Positions 61,501-64,000 of a DNA stretch of 64,000 nt are shown here, one piece after another (within the stretch, counting starts at the first letter, position 1; each line of letters starts with the position of its first letter). Both the position numbers and the translations under genes were made by a program. This stretch comes from Saprospiraceae bacterium UBA2329. Its GTDB lineage: Bacteria > Bacteroidota > Bacteroidia > Chitinophagales > Saprospiraceae. The notes under the pieces were generated by a model, which worked only from the letters and a program-made list of their open reading frames with translations, searched no databases and was not told the DNA's origin. The DNA lies in the NCBI GenBank assembly GCA_002344975.1, contig DDUV01000120.1, forward strand, positions 1 to 64,000, in the 5' to 3' direction.

Positions 61501-63705
61501 CGTAGTAGCGCCGGTGCTCCACAAATAGGAATAAGCAGGCGTGCCGCCGACGGGCTGCGCCGTAAGGGTCGCATCCGCTGCTCCGGGGCAGAGTTGCAAA
61601 GCGCTCGAGTTGATGGTCACCGCCAATGCCGGCGGCTGCGAAATGATGGCAGTTTGAGTGGCTGAGCAGCCGTTGAAATCCGTAACCGTAACCATGTAAA
61701 AACCCGCCGCCAGATTGGCATTCACCGGTCCTTGCACGCCATTGCTCCACGCATAAGTGTAAGGTGGCATGCCGCCGCTGCCCGAAGCAATGGCGCTACC
61801 AGTATTGCCTCCGAAACACAGCACCGCTTGCCGGGTGATGTTCACCGTCACATTCACCACCGTGATGTTGACGCTGCCCGTGCCCACGCACTGGTTGGCA
61901 TCAGTGGCGGTCACCGTATAGGTGCCGGTAGTGAGGCCGCTTACATTGGGGCCGTTCGCGCCGGTACTCCAACTGAAGCTGTAGGGAGGGGTTCCGTTAT
62001 TGGCGAAAGCCGTCGCCGTGCCGGTATTGCCCAAGCCACACACAATGGGATTGGCGTTTACGCCCACCACCGGGTTCGGAGCCTGTTGGATATTGGCGCT
62101 TGCAAATGCCTGACAACCATTGGCATCCGTTACCGTCACCGAGTATTGGCCGGCAGGCAAACCTGTAATAGCAGGACCCGTCCCCGTCGTACTCCACACG
62201 AAATTGAAGGGAGGCGTGCCGCCCGTAGCGGTGGCGGTGGCGGAGCCGGTGAAGGTTCCTGCGCACACCCGAGGCGAAGCGGTAATGTTGACAAAGACCA
62301 GCGGAGGCTGTGTGATTGTGACCGAACCATTGGCCGTACATCCGCCGACGCCCGTCACCGTTACAGAATAAGTACCCGGCGACAAATTGGAAATGATGGA
62401 AGTGCCGGTCACGCCGTTGCTCCATTGGTAGGTAAACGGCGGCGCGCCCTGCGTGACTACTACCGAAGCCGTGCCGTTGTTGGCTCCGCAGGTAGTGGCA
62501 TTAGTGGACTGCATGGCAATGGTGAATACTGGCGCTGCCGGAACAACAGCCGTAGCAATAGCCGTACAGTTCAGCGCGTCTGTTACCGTTACGCTGTAAG
62601 TGCCGGGCGCGAGGTTGTTGCGCACTTGCCCGCCGCCGCCTATGCTCCACGAGTAGGTGTATGGCGGCACGCCACCCGATGGATTGGCCGTCACGCTGCC
62701 GTTGTTCACTCCCGGACAGGTAGGCGGAACCGGTACTGCGCCCACCATCAGGTTGGACAAAGGCGCCAGCGTAACCGATTGTGTGACAATACAGTTATTC
62801 AAATCCCGAACCGTCACGGTGTAAGTGCCCGGCCCCAGATTGTTGCGCGTCGGGCCTAATGCACCGTTGTTCCATTGGTAAGTATAGGGGGGAGTTCCAC
62901 CGGTGGCCGTAGCCGTGACGCTGCCGTTGTTGAGGCCGGTACAGGTAGGGTTCGTTGGGGTGATGGCAGCGATCAGTGGCGGCGGCGAAGTCACGGTAGC
63001 TGTGGCCGTCACCGAGCAACCCCGCGTATCGGTCACCGTTACAGTATAGGTTCCGGCAGCTAGATTGCTGATGGTCGGCCCCTGCAAACCATTGCTCCAC
63101 TGAAAAGTATAAGGCGGCAAACCGCCCGTAGCAGTTGCCTGTACCTGCCCCGTATTCACATTGGGGCAAATCAGATTGGTGGCCTGCACGTTTAGATTGA
63201 TAGATCCTGCCGAGATTTTTACACATTCCACTATGCCGCACCACTCTGTATCAACTACCGTAACGCAATAAGTGCCCGGCGTTGTCACCGTGAGCGTCTG
63301 ACCGAGAATCATGCCGTCCCAGGTGTAGGTATAAGGGCCGGTCCCACCCGATCCTACAGCAAATAATGTTACCGGCAGGCGGCAGGTATCGCCCGAAATG
63401 TTGGCCAGCACCTGCGTGGGCTGGTCCACGGTGATGTTTTGCGATACCACCCCGTTGGCCCCGGTGACGGTGACACCGTAAGTACCCGCCGGAATATCAG
63501 AGATGGTCTGAGTTGCAGCGCCCGTACTCCATTGGTAAGAGTACGGCCCGATACCGCCGATGGGCGTCACGGTAACGGCCCCGGTGGCAAGCCCGAAGCA
63601 AGTAGGCTCCGTAACGGAAAAGCTAAGAATAAACTGGGCCGAAGCCATAGCTAAGCTCGCTGTCGTAAAAATGGCCGTTAACACAGCCCGAAGGTTTATT
63701 TTCAT
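58576..63705 (-). CDS. SprB-repeat surface protein with T9SS sorting domain
   Basis: A 1709-residue exported protein. ATG 63705 gives the signal MKINLRAVLTAIFTTASLAM...SAQ; ATG 63735 is possible. About sixteen SprB-type repeats of roughly 75 residues follow, each built on C-x-G-x-x-x-G ... GG-x-x-PY-x-Y-x-W-S-x-G ... L-x-x-GTYTVTVTD-x-x-GC. Repeat 2 is the most divergent. After them come an SdrD-B-like domain (VGDFVWRDDNQNGIQDPGEPG), a PKD-like domain (GTFIVTLTVTQNGC), and a linker with a fibronectin-like ERSADGVGYDVLGEL segment. A T9SS type A sorting domain ends it (LVLLYPNPVSGEAMLELF ... GVYFIRLRYGDVELKRL). SprB in Flavobacterium is the mobile gliding adhesin; adhesion or gliding is likely here but inferred. 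Confidence 0.92.
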   Translation of the reverse strand: MKINLRAVLTAIFTTASLAMASAQFILSFSVTEPTCFGLATGAVTVTPIGGIGPYSYQWSTGAATQTISDIPAGTYGVTVTGANGVVSQNITVDQPTQVLANISGDTCRLPVTLFAVGSGGTGPYTYTWDGMILGQTLTVTTPGTYCVTVVDTEWCGIVECVKISAGSINLNVQATNLICPNVNTGQVQATATGGLPPYTFQWSNGLQGPTISNLAAGTYTVTVTDTRGCSVTATATVTSPPPLIAAITPTNPTCTGLNNGSVTATATGGTPPYTYQWNNGALGPTRNNLGPGTYTVTVRDLNNCIVTQSVTLAPLSNLMVGAVPVPPTCPGVNNGSVTANPSGGVPPYTYSWSIGGGGQVRNNLAPGTYSVTVTDALNCTAIATAVVPAAPVFTIAMQSTNATTCGANNGTASVVVTQGAPPFTYQWSNGVTGTSIISNLSPGTYSVTVTGVGGCTANGSVTITQPPLVFVNITASPRVCAGTFTGSATATATGGTPPFNFVWSTTGTGPAITGLPAGQYSVTVTDANGCQAFASANIQQAPNPVVGVNANPIVCGLGNTGTATAFANNGTPPYSFSWSTGANGPNVSGLTTGTYTVTATDANQCVGTGSVNITVVNVTVNITRQAVLCFGGNTGSAIASGSGGMPPYTYAWSNGVQGPVNANLAAGFYMVTVTDFNGCSATQTAIISQPPALAVTINSSALQLCPGAADATLTAQPVGGTPAYSYLWSTGATTQAIPNQPAGTYSVTVTDMNGCTATASFTITQLQALQVTITGAEIVCGESNAGTAGVIVTGGTGPYTFLWNTGANSEAVGGLGTGVYSVTVTDLNGCTSSAEIGIRVVDDFTASITPRDLLCFGDNSGSALILAEGGNTPYTYLWSNGTTGPEAANLSAGVYSAIVTDANGCVLNVQTTIQQPPLLQVSASAGNISCAGINNGTAIATATGGTAPYEYLWSNNQAGPTLSALAAGTYTVTVFDVNNCTATTTVQITQPASFTVAINGTGPACAGASTGTATATATGGVGPYSYLWSNGMTGSVRNGLPAGTYSVTATDANGCTASVSIVLSQPQAIVPAIQVLQQPCTGAATGALTASATGGTPPYSFTWSNGVSGAGLLNVQAGTYTVTVTDSRGCTATISQTLTALNSPSCSVEIANYVVQGNDGGLSVLVSGGTGPYSFLWSNGSTSANPANLAPGTYSVTVTDANGCTSTCTRVLPGASGVGDFVWRDDNQNGIQDPGEPGIPGVTVIVSGTQENDPYADTTVTNGNGIYFFNLPPGEYKLTFILPGGSDLTPTVANAGNNDNRDSDMDPVMFMTPYFIVPPGVVDLSWDAGFVPPCINITNAGTIGPAYQFLCGPGNVPAPFVNVTLPSGGTDVVPFEYMWMRSYVGGAFDNGFWEIMPNSNSPFYQSGPLSRSAYFARCARRDDCGPFLESNVVFVEVGNISVANINGPEVVCLGQSATFTATGTAPGALIQWTFGPGGVVPAVAVGPSATVNFTSFGTFIVTLTVTQNGCTATNSRTITVTNSPIYCGNGLVINAEINSAREVQIEWELPENEPEHLYVIERSADGVGYDVLGELRNYHRITAGQKLFRFVDTRPKAGRNYYRIKYVSTLGDTGYSNVEELILLGDSKLVLLYPNPVSGEAMLELFETFNGDVTLDIIAANGMQLQRMVLPREVKRQPLDFAAYPAGVYFIRLRYGDVELKRLKVVKM

Positions 63706-63900
63706 TGTGGCCGTTTGGTGTAAACTCGTTCGCATGAGATTTGATTTACAGAGTGAAAAAACTTTCATACAAATACCTCGCGCTGCTGTCAATACAACAG
63801 ATCAGGGTAATAATTACCAATTGGCGGCAGGCGCAAAACCTGCTGCGGTTGTTTTTTTAAGGGAGATTTTTCAGAGGGGCGAAGGGCAGAGAACAAAGAG

Positions 63901-63942
63901 GGTTGGACGCCGACGTTTGAGAATTTGAGCCGACATCCAACC
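63901..63942 (-). terminator. Probable minus-strand hairpin terminator
   Basis: GGTTGGACGCCGAC (63901-63914) and GCCGACATCCAACC (to 63942) pair as RNA only when read on the minus strand, where three positions become G-U wobbles. It lies just after the stop of the gene entering from the right. The rest of the gap 63706-63951 shows no other feature. Confidence 0.5.
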
Positions 63943-63951
63943 AATTAGATT

Positions 63952-64000
63952 TTATAACTTCAACACTTTCAATCGTTTCAACTCCAACTCACCATATCGA
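63952..64000 (-). CDS. C-terminal end of another T9SS cargo protein (cut by window edge)
   Basis: Only the last 16 codons are visible. Read on the minus strand they give RYGELELKRLKVLKL and a TAA stop (63952-63954). This matches the end of the neighbouring SprB-repeat protein (RYGDVELKRLKVVKM) almost residue for residue, so it is very probably a type A sorting-domain C-terminus of a paralogous or related surface protein. Confidence 0.65.
   Translation of the reverse strand, partial: RYGELELKRLKVLKL

Overview
The window looks like chromosome from a free-living member of the Bacteroidota, most likely a Saprospiria-type lineage. The evidence is: several very large secreted proteins ending in type IX secretion (T9SS) sorting domains; T9SS machinery and regulation genes (a PorU/PorU2-type C25 sortase and PorX, the PglZ response regulator); Bacteroidota-style promoters (TTTG, about 20 nt, then TAnnTTTG); the Bacteroidota carbamoyltransferase ArgF'; and the acpP-fabF-rnc gene order. 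Base composition is moderately GC-rich, with AT-richer patches inside some surface-protein genes and in the small-lipoprotein region at 35.5-37.4 kb. No rRNA, tRNA, CRISPR array, transposase or integrase was seen. No gene-free stretch exceeds about 260 bases.

Layout. 1-4317 (-): N-terminal part of a giant surface protein running off the left edge. 4572-7159 (-): receiver-only protein without its phosphoacceptor Asp, followed by a TPR histidine kinase. 7349-12361 (+): PorU/PorU2-like sortase. 12520-15645 (-): pyrG and a glycosyltransferase 39 gene in a tight pair. 15818-17497 (+): AAA-ATPase-like/PD-(D/E)XK protein. 17700-19269 (-): oxoadipyl-CoA-type thiolase and a small membrane protein. 19408-21705 (+): porX and a lipoprotein. 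21774-24710 (-): T9SS cargo. 24867-30726 (+): argD, a bactofilin-like membrane protein, then guaB-argF'-argB. 30871-35452 (-): ABC ATPase and an ABC permease/M1 peptidase fusion. 35611-37223: three small secreted proteins. 37416-41938 (-): hypD, hypE and a one-protein hybrid two-component regulator. 42128-44847 (+): trmN6, then a T4 phage-like RNA ligase and polynucleotide kinase/phosphatase. 44898-51185: two T9SS cargo proteins. 51316-53154 (+): GH13 glycosidase. 53271-56131 (+): acpP, fabF, rnc and a small unknown gene. 56355-57886 (+): two cyclophilin lipoproteins in tandem. 57961-63705 (-): a Spy-like protein and a 16-repeat SprB-type adhesin. From 63952 the C-terminal end of another T9SS cargo begins.

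How it fits together. Much of the window concerns protein export and the cell surface: a sortase, the PorX regulator, and six proteins recognised or suspected as T9SS cargo. The rest is core metabolism (CTP and GMP synthesis, arginine synthesis, fatty acid synthesis). The most striking accessory locus is the RNA-repair pair at 42.9-44.8 kb, whose two proteins match T4 Rnl1 and T4 Pnkp almost motif for motif. It lies directly downstream of a gene for a tRNA anticodon-loop methyltransferase. Other notable points are a phosphoacceptor-less receiver, a heptanucleotide tandem repeat inside a glycosyltransferase gene, a probable leaderless guaB message, tandem palindromes inside the ABC operon, and a long inverted repeat at 56.2 kb.
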